A DNA stretch of 64,000 nt from Taudactylus pleione (GCA_031769625.1 JAUIMM010000121.1:12768001-12832000), one strand, 5' to 3'; shown: positions 20,347-32,065, counted from the stretch's first letter. The notes: a model not told the origin generated them from the letters alone. Numbers and translations are program-made.

Positions 20347-21715
20347 CACTGGGGGAGTCGGAAGCCGGAGCTTCCGTCTCCGGCTGCTCTGCTCTGCCCT
20401 GCCGGGCGCCCGCTGGTAACTGAATCTCAGCAGGCGCCCGGCAGTTCACAGGCTTTCTACAGCAGGGGTCGGAGGAGGCGCGCCCCGTGCGATTGCACGG
20501 GTTGCCCGGCCCTAGAAACGGCCCTGCCTGTGATAAAAAATTCCAATACTCACCTGCCTCCTGGAGCAGATCGGTCCCCTTCTCTAGCAGTGTCCCGGGG
20601 TCTTGGTAACAAAAGAAAATTACTACAAAAACCATCTGACATTCATAGACGTATGTCTGATGACGTACACCTGTACACCGAGGAATGACAGAAGACACAA
20701 GTCTCCTGTCATTGTCCTAGTCCGCCAGCTGTGAATGACAGCCAGAAGGGTCACAGCCAATCAGCGGCTGCCAAATGTAGAGCAGCCTCTGATTGGCTGG
20801 TGGAAAGTGACAATGACAGAAGACTCGCATCTTCTGTCATTCCATGTTGTATAAATATATGTGATAACGCATATATCTATACATGTCCGATGGATCGGTA
20901 GTCATTTTATTTTGTGGCAGGACTGACCTGCACCAGGAGGTGAGTATTGGATTTTTTATCACAGGTAAACCGTGGGAATTCTACCTGGACTAGGGGACGT
21001 GAACATCTGTCAGTAGGTATGTGTGTGTTAGGTGTGTAATAAACTTGTACAATCAATGGTGTGTGTACTGTGTTTTTTTTAACTATCTTTTTAACAATGG
21101 GGGCACTGGGGCCGGCCGCCTGTTAGCACTTGTAGTTCCACAAGTGCCAAAGGGCAGGCACACTGGCACCGGTAGTTCCACTGTAAAAAACAATAGTTTA
21201 CATCTAATTTCACCACTATTACCCCTGCACCCAGCAGCCAGGGGTGCAGGGAAGAGCCCCGGTCTTCAGCGTAAACCTGGGGTGCTCGGGAGAGGGGGGT
21301 CCCCACCTCCCCTGAGATCCCCGGCTTGCACTGACTAGCTGAGGGTGTTAAAGCTTTGGCCGGGGTGAATCGGTTTATAGGGTTCCCTGGCTATAGCATT
21401 ACACCCTGTCTAGAATTGAGTCCGGTGTGGTTTTAAAATAGAGGGAACCCCTCGCGTTTTTTTTCCCTATTTTTAGGCTCATTGTTTGGGAAGGAAACAC
21501 TGGCAGTAACTCAGGAATTAAACACGGGTAGGAACGATCATATAGACCATCGGAAAACACGATCCTGACAAACTCGGGAGCTTGGCAAATACCCCACTTT
21601 AATTAAAAAAATAACTGCCGATTTTGATCGTTCCTACTCGTGTTTAAAAACAGACAGACACGGCACCAACATGAATCTTAGTAAATTTACCTCTATGTCC
21701 CTAATGTGAAAAGGT

Positions 21716-22900
21716 AACTGTTTACTATGTTTTATTTGCCTTCCCTAAAAAAAGTATATTGTGCCTTTCAACTCAGGGGGTTTCTTTTTAGCTCCCTGAA
21801 AATAATCAGCTAGCTGCATTGGCCAGCTTAATATGCACCTCCTAAAACCATTTTCAGGCATGAAGCTGCATAGAAGGGCAGTTTATTTCTTTGGAAGGGG
21901 CTGGAGGATCCAGTAGCCCACTGAGGACTCGGGATCCCCTGATCTTCCAGAGGAATCAAAGGTAAGTGCACTTTTAATCATATTAAATATATATAAAATA
22001 TATGTATATAATAAATCTTTGTGCCTGTGCACAGTATCAGACTTTTACACACTGCAGCACTGCAGCCCAGGACCTGCTTTCGCTAAGTGCTGGGCTTTTA
22101 CCCATTTTACTGCTGGCGGTACCAGGAGCTGCTCTCCTGGACCCCAGCACACACAGTGCCTGGTGCTCAGTGCCGAGCTCCCTTAGCCCTGCAGTCTGGG
22201 ACTGCTTGGGCTCTCCCTCGGTGCAGCGTGGCACACCGAGGGTTAAACCTACTGTCTTTCTCAACGCTGGGGTCCAGCAAGTGGGAGCCAGAAGCTCTGC
22301 TCCCAGTCTCCAGCAGTCAGCACACAGCCCAGGACCATGTCCCGACTGCAGCAGCTCTATGTGGACCGTCCCCCTGTGCCTTGCACCGGGGGGTTAACAG
22401 TGGCATCACCTCGCTGCTGTGCTGGGGTTAAGCTCCCAATCCCCAGCATCTGGCAGCTGTCTGTATGCAGCGGCTCCCTGCATGCAGCCACTGCACAAGG
22501 AGCCGGCTAGCCAGTAACCCTGCATGCGGTACTCAGTCCTGTGTAACTTGGGTGCCGGGGGCCAAGTTCCCAGTCCCCAGCTTGGAGCACTCAGCTGCTC
22601 CTTACATCAGCACTCGCCGCAGCCACCAGAGATGAACCGGGGCAGCAGCACTTAGATGCAGCCTGGGTGTGGCATAACACTTTTCAGCGGCCGCTGGAGA
22701 GGGTCTGGGCTGCTGCAGAATACAAAAAAATAAATTTTTTAAAACATCCGGCACCTAGCACCGTTAATACATTTTAAACCAGGGCACCTAGCGCATATTG
22801 TTCTTTAAAAATGGCACTGCAGCATGGGGGTTTTACCCCTTCAATGCCACGGTCACCATTACCATGTGGTAGGAGGTTGGGAGCCATGGCTTGACTGGGG
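21716..22900 (+). mobile_element. Family A copy, 5'-truncated
   Basis: It shares with the inverted copy at 2256-5262 the block with GCTAGCTGCATTGGCCAGCT, TTTTCAGGCATGAAG, GGATCCAGTAGCCCAC, an AGGTAAGTGCAC site and TGCTGGCGGTACCAGGAGCT. It ends at the ATGGCACTGCAGCATGGGG segment around 22810-22890. The next family A copy starts only about 15 bp later. Confidence 0.6.
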
Positions 22901-23078
22901 ACTAGCAGGATTCAGATGCAGTCGTTGTAAAGTCAAAGATGTTTATGGTTCAGTAATCTTTAAGATGACTCATCCCCTCATCTTAAAGGAGGGTCAGCAT
23001 ACAGATGTCAAACAGCAGTACAATTCTTGATGATCAAGATGATATACACCAAACCAGGCTGACAGCCCTGTGGTTTTT

Positions 23079-25472
23079 TTTTTTTTTCAAAATAATTTTT
23101 ATTGAAACACTGCACATATTCACATTCAAGAATTTCAATCAGATCGGTACAGAGCATTTAAAGACATCAGAAATGTAACACAATTACATAGTATTGTCAC
23201 TATGTTCATAAATTTTTGAGATCATATAAATCTTATAGCCGTATTGCTCTGTCAGATGTTACATAATACAGACTTCGTAATAGTATATTGTAATGTTCAA
23301 TCTTGTCACATCACAATTTTTCATATAACATAAGAAATTCTTAATATGCATACAAATACAGTCAATAATGAACATTAACTAAAGAAAATAAAGAAAAATA
23401 AATAAATAGAAACTCTCTCTCGCCCTCCCCCCCCAACCAAAACCAGAAGAGTCCAGATTCCCTCCATATTCAGTATGTTTAGTGACCAACCGAAGTGACA
23501 TCTATTGGAGGGTTGTTTCCAATGGTTTGAAGTGTGTACCATGAGGTATCCTTCACACTATTATAAATTTGCCGTCACATTTCCAGGGACAGAGTAGATA
23601 TAAATGATTCCCATGTGTTAAAAAATTTTCTCCACTTTGATTTCTTTTTCTTATATTACCTCTACCCAATCCATTCGAAAAACATTAAATAATTTTATCT
23701 TAAATAATGCAAAAGATGGGGCAGTAGACGAGATCCACTCTTGTAGTGTCGTCTTGCGTGATGCCGCACTGATTGCTAAGAGCATTCTCCTACTCCCCTT
23801 ACTCGCCCTCATATCTGTGGGAATAATGCCAAAGATTGCCCACTCTGCCATTAAAGGGACATAATTAAGCATTGATGATTCCGCATATCTTTTTATTTGT
23901 AACCAGAATCCTCTAACCAATGGGCACGACCAAAAACAATGATATAAATCGGCATTACTTTCCCCACACCTATAGCAGCAATGAGAAGTCGTGCGTCCCA
24001 TTAAGTAACTTCTGTGCGGTGATAAATAAGCTCTGTGGAAAATGTTTAAGAACATCTCCACATAGATTGTTGATGTTAGAGTTTTACAAGAGTAATTAAG
24101 GGCAGCCATTAAATCTTCTATTGTGTACGTAGGAAATTTCTGAATCCACTGTGACATTCCCCTAGTATTGGATGCATGATCCATGTTTGTTTTAAAACAC
24201 ATATAATAGTTAGAAATGGCTTTCCTCAAAATTGGTGGTTTGGAAAGAAGACTATCTATTGGATTGTTCCAATCTCCCTCTGCAAACACCTGTATCACAG
24301 AATTAACATAATGTTTTGCCTGTAGGAAGGCCACAGGGTATCCTGATAAAGTATTATATTTTTCCAAGGCTTCACAATATGTCAGAGTCCTATGTGCCTC
24401 TCTATCTACCAAACATCCTATTCTCTGTATACCTCCTACTTGCCATAGTGTAAATGGGTATGTTTCCTGTCCATTTTGAAAATCGGGGTTTCTTACAAAC
24501 GGAAGAAATAATGATTTATGTGAATTTAGACCTGCCTCATGTCTCAATTGATGCCATAGTCGTTTTGTATTCCACAATAGTGGGTTATCCCTCACAGAGG
24601 CAGAAAGTTCTTGATCGTGAAGATGCAAAAATGTAATTAGGTCCCTTTGTTCGAGAAACTCCCGCTCAAGTGACGTGTTGGCATAGTTTTCTGTTTCGTT
24701 TATCCAATTGGACAAATAGCGAAACATAACTGCTTTATTATATAACTTGATATCTGGAAAGCCTATTCCCCCATTTAATTTAGATTGTTGTAATTTTAAG
24801 AGGCTTATCTTAGGTCGCTTACCATTCCAAACAAAAGATCGAAAAATCTTATTCAGGAGTTGCAAATCTTTTGCTGTAACAAACAAAGGCAAGGCCTGAA
24901 GCAGGTACATCAGTCTCGGGAATGAGATCATTTTAATTAGACATGCACGTCCCATATATGATAGGCAGAGGTCCCTCCATCCCTCTAGCTCGTCCGAGAT
25001 TTTTTTTATAATGGGTCTGTAGTTAAAGGAATATAAATTTGCTAAGTTCTTAGGAAGTATAATACCCAAATATGTGATCCTGTCACTAGCCCACCTAAGT
25101 GATATGTTTTCTGGTAAATGTGGTATTGTATTGCGCGTACCGAGATAGAGCGCTTCCGATTTACTTATATTAACTGCAAATCCTGAAATTTCTTCAAAAC
25201 TTTTTAACACTTCAAATATGTGGATCATACTTTCATGAGGATTAGCGATATAGAGCATTATATCATCAGCGAATGCTGTTAGTTTTATTGTTCTGGAGCC
25301 TATATTAATCCCCTTAAAAATACTATCTTTTTCTAATATTCTTATTAACGGGTCTATGGCCAAATCGAATAAAAGGGGTGAAAGGGGCACCCCTGTCTTG
25401 TACCCCTAAACATCTCTATTGGGGTGCTGATATAACCATTTATTAAAAGTGTCGTCATGGGGGATAAATAAG
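23079..25472 (-). mobile_element. L1 LINE, 5'-truncated, with target duplication
   Basis: AGCCCTGTGGTTTTT (15 bp) occurs at 23064-23078 and 25473-25487. The minus-strand 3' end carries an oligo-A tail, seen as T-runs at 23074-23087. The body encodes the C-terminal half of L1 ORF2. The 5' truncation within the reverse transcriptase is typical of incomplete target-primed reverse transcription. Confidence 0.93.
23651..25390 (-). pseudogene. L1 ORF2 C-terminal half (reverse transcriptase and C-domain)
   Basis: A 579-codon frame stays open from 25390 to the stop near 23651. It has the RT active site FADDIMLY (residues 40-47), then ITYLGI, the thumb region (GWRDLCLSYMGRACLIKM), the L1-typical FVWNGKRPKISLLKL, and a C-terminal cysteine motif CYRCGESNADLYHCFWSC. 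The catalytic aspartates remain. At the 5' edge the conserved RT motif GTRQGCPLSP is split between two frames by an apparent one-base loss in a C run (about 25388). The endonuclease domain and first half of RT are absent. An intact L1 ORF2 nicks target DNA and copies its own RNA; this fragment cannot. The long open frame suggests a fairly young insertion. Confidence 0.9.
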
Positions 25473-25940
25473 CCCTGTGGTTTTTAACTAATCAACTTAA
25501 GTGCATGTGCCTTGCATTCTCACCTGTTTCCTATGGACAGTGAGGAGTGGTGCCTGAGCCCACTTGGTGTTATAGTCGTCACCCAGGAGTCAGCTCATCT
25601 AGGGTCCCATGGGGGAAGTTTCCCTCCAAAATAATACTTCCAGAAATCTGCCCAGAGACCCAGCTCACCACCTCTAGACTGAATCCAAGCTCCAGAGATG
25701 GGTCCCCTGGCAGCATCTCCTGCCCAACGAGTGGGAGTCCTTTGGAGCTCCATGAAAACACTTCGCTTGCTGCATTGACCAGCTTCACATTCAACTCCTC
25801 AAACGACTTTCAGGCATGAGGTTGCATGTTTCCCTGGAAGGAGGCTGGGGGATCCAGCAGCCCACACAGAGCCCTGGATCCCCTGGGACTTCCAGGGAAA
25901 CCAAGGTAAGTGCATTATTACTTTTAAAAATATACATTGA

Positions 25941-28869
25941 AAATAACAAGATTTTGGTACTCACTGATAAATCTGTTTTTTTGAGGCCACAGGGGACACT
26001 GGAAACTGTGGGGTATAGACAGAGTGTAGAGAGGAGCTGGCACTTTAAGAATTGAATAAGTGTGACTGGCTCCTCCCCCCTCTATACCCCTAATCCCCAG
26101 TCAAGAACTGAGTCGAGAGGAGACTGTTAGAAGAAAACAACTCTAGGCGAGGAGGAGGAACAGAAAATGGAAACAGGAACAGCAATAGATAGCCTGGAAT
26201 CTGACAGTCACACCAAAAATAACCAGAGAGCAGCGAAGGATGGGCGTCCAGTGTCCCCTGTGTGCCAGAAACAGATTTATCAGTGAATACCAAAATCTTG
26301 TTTTCATCCACAACCACAGGGAATACTGGAAACTCAGTACTGTGGGGATGTCCCAGATCTAACCTCCCTGGTGGGAGAGTGCTGTGACACCTGTAGAATC
26401 GAATGGCTGAATTGAGAAACCAGGTGGCCCCTAGGCAAAGCTGGGAAAGAGAAATGCCCGTGGCTGCCTCCCAGGAAGGGCCAAACGAGTGCGTAGAATG
26501 CGCCAAAATGGAAAGAGGCAGAGGTAGAGAAGCAAACAAATAAGCCTGATGTACAGTCATTCGGATCCAATGTGACAAGGTCTGCTTAGAAGCAGGCCAA
26601 CCACGCTTAGCACATCAAGCACGAATAATGAGTCAGACTTTCGCAAGGAAGCTGTCCGATCCACATAGATACACAAAGCATGCACCACGTCCAAATATTT
26701 TGGGAAAATGGCTGATCCCCAGATAGTACTGGTACAACAATAGACTAGATAATATGGAAGGAAGAAAACACCTTCGGCAAAAACATGGAGCGAGTACAGA
26801 GCACCGCACGATCCTCATGGAAGACTAGGTAAGGAGAGCAACAAGATAGAGCACCCAGCTCAGAAACCCATCTGGCAGAAGCCAAGGCCATCAAGAGAGC
26901 TGTCTTCCAGGTAAGGTATTTCAAGTCCACTGTCTCTAAAGGTTCAAACACTGAAAGATTGGAAAAAAGAGAGTACCAGGGTGAAATCCCAAGGAGCTGT
27001 TGGGGGTACAAAAGGAGGCTGAATAGAAATAACCCCTTGCAAAAAAGTCTGAACCTCAGGAAATAAGGCCAACTTACATTGGAAAAAAATACATAGGGCC
27101 ATAACCTGCAACTTCAAAGACCCCAGATGCAGCCTAGCATTCAAGCCTGTCTGCAGAAAACACAAGAGATGACCTAAACAAAAGGACGAAGTAGGGCCAC
27201 TCCACCTTTCACACCATGCCACATAAGACTTCCAGATCCGATGATAGTGGGCTGAAGTCACTGGTTTCCTAGCTCGAAGTATGGTAGAAATAACAGTTCT
27301 TGGGATGCCCTTACGTCTTAACAGCATGGTTTCAATAGCCACACCATCAAACACAGACAGCGTAAGTCTAGATAAAGAAAAGGATCCTGGAGGAGGTCTG
27401 GGCATAGCAGAAGAATCCACGGATCGTCTGCTAGGAGTAATCATAGGTCTGAGAACCAAGCCTTGCGAGGCCAGTTCGGAGCTATCAGAATGCAAACAAC
27501 CTTCTCTCTCTTGATGGTTTGATAACTCAAGGCAGTAGGGGAAAAAGGTGGAGACCGATAAGCAAACTGTAACTGCCACGGTGCTGTCAGTGCATCCACT
27601 GCCACCGCTGCCGGATCCTGGATGCGGAAACAGTAGAGCAGAAGCTGATGGTTGAGTCTGGACACCATGAGATCTGTCTGGGGTCTGCTCCAGTGCTGAA
27701 CCAACTGTTGAAAAACCTGAGGATGAAGAGCCCATTCCCCCGGATGCAAGTACTGACAGCTGAGGTAATCCACTTCACAGTGGTCCACTCCTGGGATGAA
27801 AACCGCTGACAGAGCTTCCACGTCTCTCTGCCCAATGAAGAATAAGAGAGGCCTCCTGCATGGCACATCGGCTTCTGTTCCACCCTGATGATTGATGTAG
27901 GCCACTGTAGTTGCATTATCTGAGTGGATCCTGATGGCCAGTCCTCGTGGAAGAGGGAATGACTCCCGCAGTGTGTTGTAAACCACCTGAAGCTCCAGAA
28001 TGTTTATCAGAAGAAGAGCCTCCTGCCTTGACCAACGTCCTTGGTAATTATGATCTAGAACCACTGCTCCCCGACCCCAAAGACTGTCATCTGTCGTTAG
28101 AAGGACCCAGTCCCAAATCCCAAAACGTTGTCCCGCCAAGATATGACTGGAGTCGGTCTAGGCTGTGCATGTGAAGATGGGAATCTGACCACCGGGACTG
28201 GAGATCTAGTTGAAAGGTCCTGGAGTGAAAATAACCAAACTCCAAAGCCTCGAAAGCTGCCACTATCCTTCCCAGTAGACATATACAAAGATGCACTGAC
28301 ACACACCGAGGCCAGAGGACAAGCCGAACCAACTCCTGGATTGACGAAGATTTGTCCCTTGGAAGTAACACTCTTTGTACCGAAGTGTCTAAAATCATCC
28401 CCAGAAACTGGAGGTGTTGAAAAGGAACCCACTGAGACTTTGGGAAATTGATAAACCAACTGTGTTTTAACAGCAGGTTGTAGGAGGTTAAGACATCCTG
28501 AAGGAGCTTTTCCGGAGACAGAGCTTTGAGTAGAAGATCACCCAAGTTTGGTACTATCGTTACACCTTGAAGATGAAGTAGAGCAACCATGACCGCCATA
28601 ACTTTCGTGAAGACTCTGGGAGCCGAAGAAAGTCAGAATGGGAGAGCCCAAAACTGATAGTGAGACTCTCGAATGGTGATCCTGAGAAATGCCTGATGTG
28701 GGAATGTGTAAATATGCGTCCTTGATATCCAAGGACACCAGAAATTCTCCCGGTTCCAGACTTGCAATCACTGAATGCAGGGACTCCATCTTGAATCTGT
28801 AATTCAAGATGTAGTCCCCATCTCCGTATTGAAGGGGAATCTCCGCCCCCATTCTGATTAACGTCCAGC
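25941..28869 (-). mobile_element. DIRS-like tyrosine-recombinase retrotransposon
   Basis: Minus-strand coding blocks appear in the order RT, RNase H, tyrosine recombinase, the arrangement of DIRS elements. Near its 3' end, the segment at about 25945-25990 (AAGATTTTGGTACTCACTGA) is repeated in inverse at 26270-26305. This is consistent with the terminal and internal complementary repeats of DIRS. No target duplication is seen, as expected. The 5' part, with gag and the start of RT, is missing at about 28870. Confidence 0.85.
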
Positions 28870-28890
28870 AAGATATGGCTGCCCGTAACA
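26944..28890 (-). pseudogene. DIRS RT / RNase H / tyrosine recombinase remnant
   Basis: RT lies at about 28890-28340 with FKMESLHSVIASLEPGEF and SLDIKDAYLHIP. The catalytic pair region reads PNLGDLLLKA where a YLDD-like motif is expected, so the first Asp is lost. RNase H follows at about 28140-27750 with IRIHSDNATTVAYINHQGG and CEVDYLSC. The recombinase region at about 27510-26944 has LRRKGIPRTVISTILRARKP and IWKSYVAWCERW, typical of the N-terminal SAM-like domain. The catalytic R-H-R-Y part is degenerate or missing towards 26600. Frames change between blocks, so the copy is dead. Confidence 0.85.
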
Positions 28891-29474
28891 CACAGCACGA
28901 AGCTTTGAGAAGCCGCAGTGCCAGCCTTCCCCTGCTGCTTGTTGTGACCAGTAAGGCTGGCCATACTCCCCAGCTGTGCCACCGGACTGTGCGGCGGTCA
29001 GTGGGGACTCAGACCCTGCCGCGAGCAGCTGCGGCGGGTTCCCTCAGCACTGATGTGCTAAGACCTGGGTCCCAGACGCACACTGCAGGCAGTGGCGGCA
29101 GGTGCCTCCGGCTGGCTAACTGTCTGCCTGTGTCCTCAATGAGTTGAAATAAAAAAATAAAATAATTGAAAGTCTCCCTGTCCCCCAGTGTGCAGCTACA
29201 CTCTCCACACCCTTAACATGTAGAGCACAGGGAGCTAACTAGCTCAGTCCCCCTGCATGCATGCAGCACTCATTCCGGCTGCCTGTTAATAATGGGGCAC
29301 AGGGAGCTAAGCTCCCAGGCCCCAACGGTCACCCCCTCCCCCGGTGCTGTGCTCCGCATGGTCCCCTTTCTCTGCACAGGGGTACAGAGAACCGGATTTG
29401 CGACACCCCCCCTCCCCGCGTGTGGCTATTTAACTTTGAAGTGCTGGGTGCCGGTCCCCAGCGGTCAGGTCACA

Positions 29475-30004
29475 GGCCCTGATTCAGAGCCGGACGCTCT
29501 GACAGAGCGCTTGCTCTGAATCAGGGCCGTCCCTCCTAGTTTTTGGAGCGGCCTCCAGGCCACTCGCATAGCTGTGGGTGACCACCCACAGCTATAGCGA
29601 GCGGCCAAAATAATGGTCGCGATGGTCAAGACCATCGGGCTTGCGACGAGACCCTGCAGTAGGGTCTCGCTGCCGCAAGCCCTGGAGTGCTTTTGGCTCT
29701 ATCAGAGCGAAAAGCACTCCCACTGACATCACTAGTGATGTCAGTGGGGCCGGCCCCAGACAGTAGGCGTTCCCATGGGTACGCCTCCATCTGGGCAGCC
29801 ATGCCGCCTGGCACGCCCACCAAAGGGGACGTGCTGTCAATCACCATCGACAGCATGCCCCCTTTGGTGTGAAACCCATAACGACGGCTTGGCCGTCGTT
29901 ATTCGGGTCTCGCACATGCGCACGACAGAGCCGCCTCCATCGTGCGCATGTGCACTTGGGCAACATCGACCTCAGCGCTCGCGAGCGGGTCTGAATTAGG
30001 CCCA
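29475..30004. mobile_element. Family C MITE inside family A
   Basis: The left end is GGCCCTGATTCAGAGCCGG and the right end is TCTGAATTAGGCC. A second inward-facing terminus-like motif lies at about 29514-29530. The interior includes CACTGACATCACTAGTGATG and GCGCATGTGC. The flanking CACAG on both sides may be a target duplication. The partly decayed copy at 3190-3415 sits at the same position in another family A copy. Confidence 0.6.
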
Positions 30005-30509
30005 CAGTCCCTTCTGGCCGATGCATTGGGAGCTGGCTTTCCTGGTCTCCCAGTGTGTGGCCTTTCAGCCCTGCAGTCCGGGACCGTGGACCTGGATGCA
30101 ATGGCTTCCTGTAACCCTCGGAGTGCTGGGGAGCCAGGAGCAAAGCTCTTGGTCCCCAGTATGGAGAACTCAGTGGCTCCCTGCACCTAGTCCTATGGAG
30201 CTGGGGTGCCGGGAGCCATGCTCCCATTCCCCAGTGTGGAGCTCTCAGTGGCTTCCTGCAACTAGTCCTATGGAGCTGGGGCACCGGGAGCAATGCTCCT
30301 GGACCCAAGCATGGAGCCCTCTGTGGCCTAACTCCTATACATTTTAAATATGGCATTGCGCCATGGGTTACCCCTTCAGTGCCGTGGCCACCATTAACCA
30401 CGTGTGACTGGAATGGGTATGAAGTCCCGGCGGCTGAAAAGGTTCATATACCAACGCCGGCAGACTGAAGGGAGAAGATCCCGACTGGGCAGGTAGTACT
30501 ATGGGAGTG

Positions 30510-31103
30510 ATTCAAAGCCGCTCGCAAGCGGCCGCTCGTTCGTTCCGAGCGATGTTTGCCCAACTGCGCATGCGTACGGATTTTAATACGCATGCGTGAA
30601 CCAGTCATTGCGGCTGAAAATCGTTTGTTCGCTGAATAGCGAATGCCTGCTATTTTGAGTGACAGGAGGAGGCGTATGTGGGTGGTAACAGGGGAAGGTG
30701 CTTGAAAACGGGGAGTGGAGATCAGAACGCAGGCGTGCTTAAAGGTCAAAACGGGCGTATTATGGGTGTGCATAATTAATCCAGCAGCGTCATTGACCAC
30801 GTCACTGGGTTATTTTATAGTCAGAACTGCTCGCAAGATTGTGGTAGGAAAAACCAACCACAAGAATAGCGAGCAGTTCATACGCTGGTCGATGTACTCG
30901 ATTAATCTAATAAATAGCGGACATGACGTAGGATGCGAGCGGCCAGGGGGCGTAGTTATCCAAAAAACGACTGCAAGTTTTGTTCGCTCGTTTAGACATG
31001 GAGGCGTCAACAGACCGCAAAGAGCGAATGGTTCATTTGGATAGCCACTCCCTTTTCCTGAACGACCGTCCGCAAATAGCGTCCGGCTCTGAATCAGGCC
31101 CGA
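30510..31103. mobile_element. Family C MITE, ~590 bp
   Basis: It runs from ATTCAAAGCCGCTCGCAAGC to GTCCGGCTCTGAATCAGGCC and is rich in CGCTCG/CGAGCG, GCGCATGCG and similar short palindromes. Several open frames cross it but show no domain. It resembles the elements at 9855 and 49985 in termini and in GCGCATGC content. Confidence 0.65.
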
Positions 31104-31290
31104 TATCCCTACCCCTCTCCCCCCCTAACCCTCCCTTAGTGGTGCTTAACCCTAACCTCCACTCATAGTGCCTAACCCTAACCTCTCCCAGGGAGTGTCT
31201 AACCCTAACCCCTCCTTACTACACCCTAAACCAAACCCTCCCGGGAGCCCTCCACCATGGAGTGCCTAACCCTAAACTCGCCCCCGCTCC
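31104..31290. repeat. Degenerate TGCCTAACCCTAACC repeat
   Basis: Units of 25-35 bp of the form AGTGCCTAACCCTAACCTC repeat several times. The same theme occurs at 61070-61290 and 61765-62020, each time inside an inverted-repeat element. It is not a run of pure TTAGGG/CCCTAA. Confidence 0.75.
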
Positions 31291-31299
31291 CTAAATTTA

Positions 31300-32060
31300 C
31301 AGGTATAGGGTGACGCATATGGAAAGGGAAAAGTGTGAGCGCTTAAGGGAACATAGAAAAATCGATATATTTATATGGGACATACTATATGCACTGTTTT
31401 AATTACTTTTTGCCTGGGTATGGCGAATAAAACAGCTGTCATTCCAGAGTAAATGGCTGTCATTCCACATTATGCGACATGTATAGTAGAGAGCAGGTAT
31501 AGGGGGACGCATATGCAAAGGGAAAAGTGTGTGCGCTTAGGGGATCATCAAAAAATCACCATCTAAATTTGGGGCATGCACTGTTTTGATGCCATTTTTG
31601 CATAGGGATAGCGAATAAAACAGCTGCCATTCCGTAGTAAATGGCCGTCATTCTACATTATGTGACATGTATAGTAGGGTACAGGTATAGGTGGATGCAT
31701 ATGGAAAGGGAAAAGTGTGTGCACTTAGGGGAACATAGAAAAAACGGCATCTATAATAGAACATATCAACTGTTTTGATGCCATTTTTGCTTAGAGATGG
31801 CGAAAAAAACAGCTGTCATTCCGTAGTAAGCGGTGGTCATTTCGCATTATGTGACATTTATAGAAGGGTACAGGTATAGGGGGATGCATATAGAAAGGGA
31901 AAAGTGTGTGCGCTTAAGGGAACATAGAAAAATCGGAGTTTAAATGTGGGATATATGCACTGTTTTGATGCCATTTTTGCATAGGGATGGCAAATAAAAC
32001 AGTTGTCATTCCGTAGTAAACGGCCGTCATTCCATAGTAAACGGCCGTCATTCCATATCA
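31300..32060. repeat. ~190-bp satellite, four units, inverse orientation
   Basis: AGGTATAG recurs at 31301, 31495, 31683 and 31872 (spacings 194, 188, 189). Units contain GCATATGGAAAGGGAAAAGTG, CACTGTTTTGATGCCATTTT and AAACAGCTGTCATTCC. This is the reverse complement of the satellite at 2534-3025. The array ends about 340 bp before the P450 start codon. Confidence 0.9.
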
Positions 32061-32065
32061 TTCCA

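Larger units (their letters stand above)
19270..20526. mobile_element. hAT-type MITE, 1257 bp
   Basis: The ends read CAGGGCAGTTTCTAGGG and, on the other strand, CAGGGCCGTTTCTAGGG. CCTGTGAT is duplicated at 19262-19269 and 20527-20534. The interior holds a 70-bp minisatellite, a perfect 24-bp-arm palindrome and a CG-rich right end. No transposase is encoded. Confidence 0.93.
18425..21690. mobile_element. Palindromic 'family B' element
   Basis: The left arm (18425-19260 plus 20527-20740) is an inverted match to the right arm (about 20780-21690). Matching blocks include the segment with TGTAGTTCCAC around 21130 and its partner near 19070, and AATGACAGAAGAC with its partner around the centre at 20740-20780. 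A 1257-bp hAT MITE interrupts the left arm. The right end has CTTAGTAAATTTACC, the terminus of the related element at 46740-48057. No protein is encoded. Confidence 0.7.
22915..30425 (+). mobile_element. Family A copy interrupted by L1, DIRS and a MITE
   Basis: Family A sequence appears at 22915-23078 (start, with AAAGATGTTTATGG), 25488-25940 (including CAGGCATGAGGTTGC and CCAAGGTAAGTGCA) and about 28870-30425 (ending ATGGCATTGCGCCATGGG). The gaps are a 2.4-kb L1 with a target duplication, a 2.9-kb DIRS-like element, and a family C MITE at 29475-30004. Placement in one tandem with the preceding copy is seen; the mechanism is unknown. Confidence 0.5.

Noticed and set aside
26334..26578. Short open frames beyond the DIRS recombinase region as the recombinase C-terminus
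   Set aside because: I could not identify the catalytic R-H-R-Y residues with confidence in any of these frames.
29841..30401. 186-codon minus-strand open frame, Pro/Arg/Gly-rich
   Set aside because: It spans the border between a family C MITE and family A and has repetitive GC-rich content without a domain.
31104..31290. Interstitial telomere
   Set aside because: The CCCTAA motif is interrupted in every unit by other sequence, and the repeats sit among transposon-derived sequence. There is no uninterrupted telomeric run.
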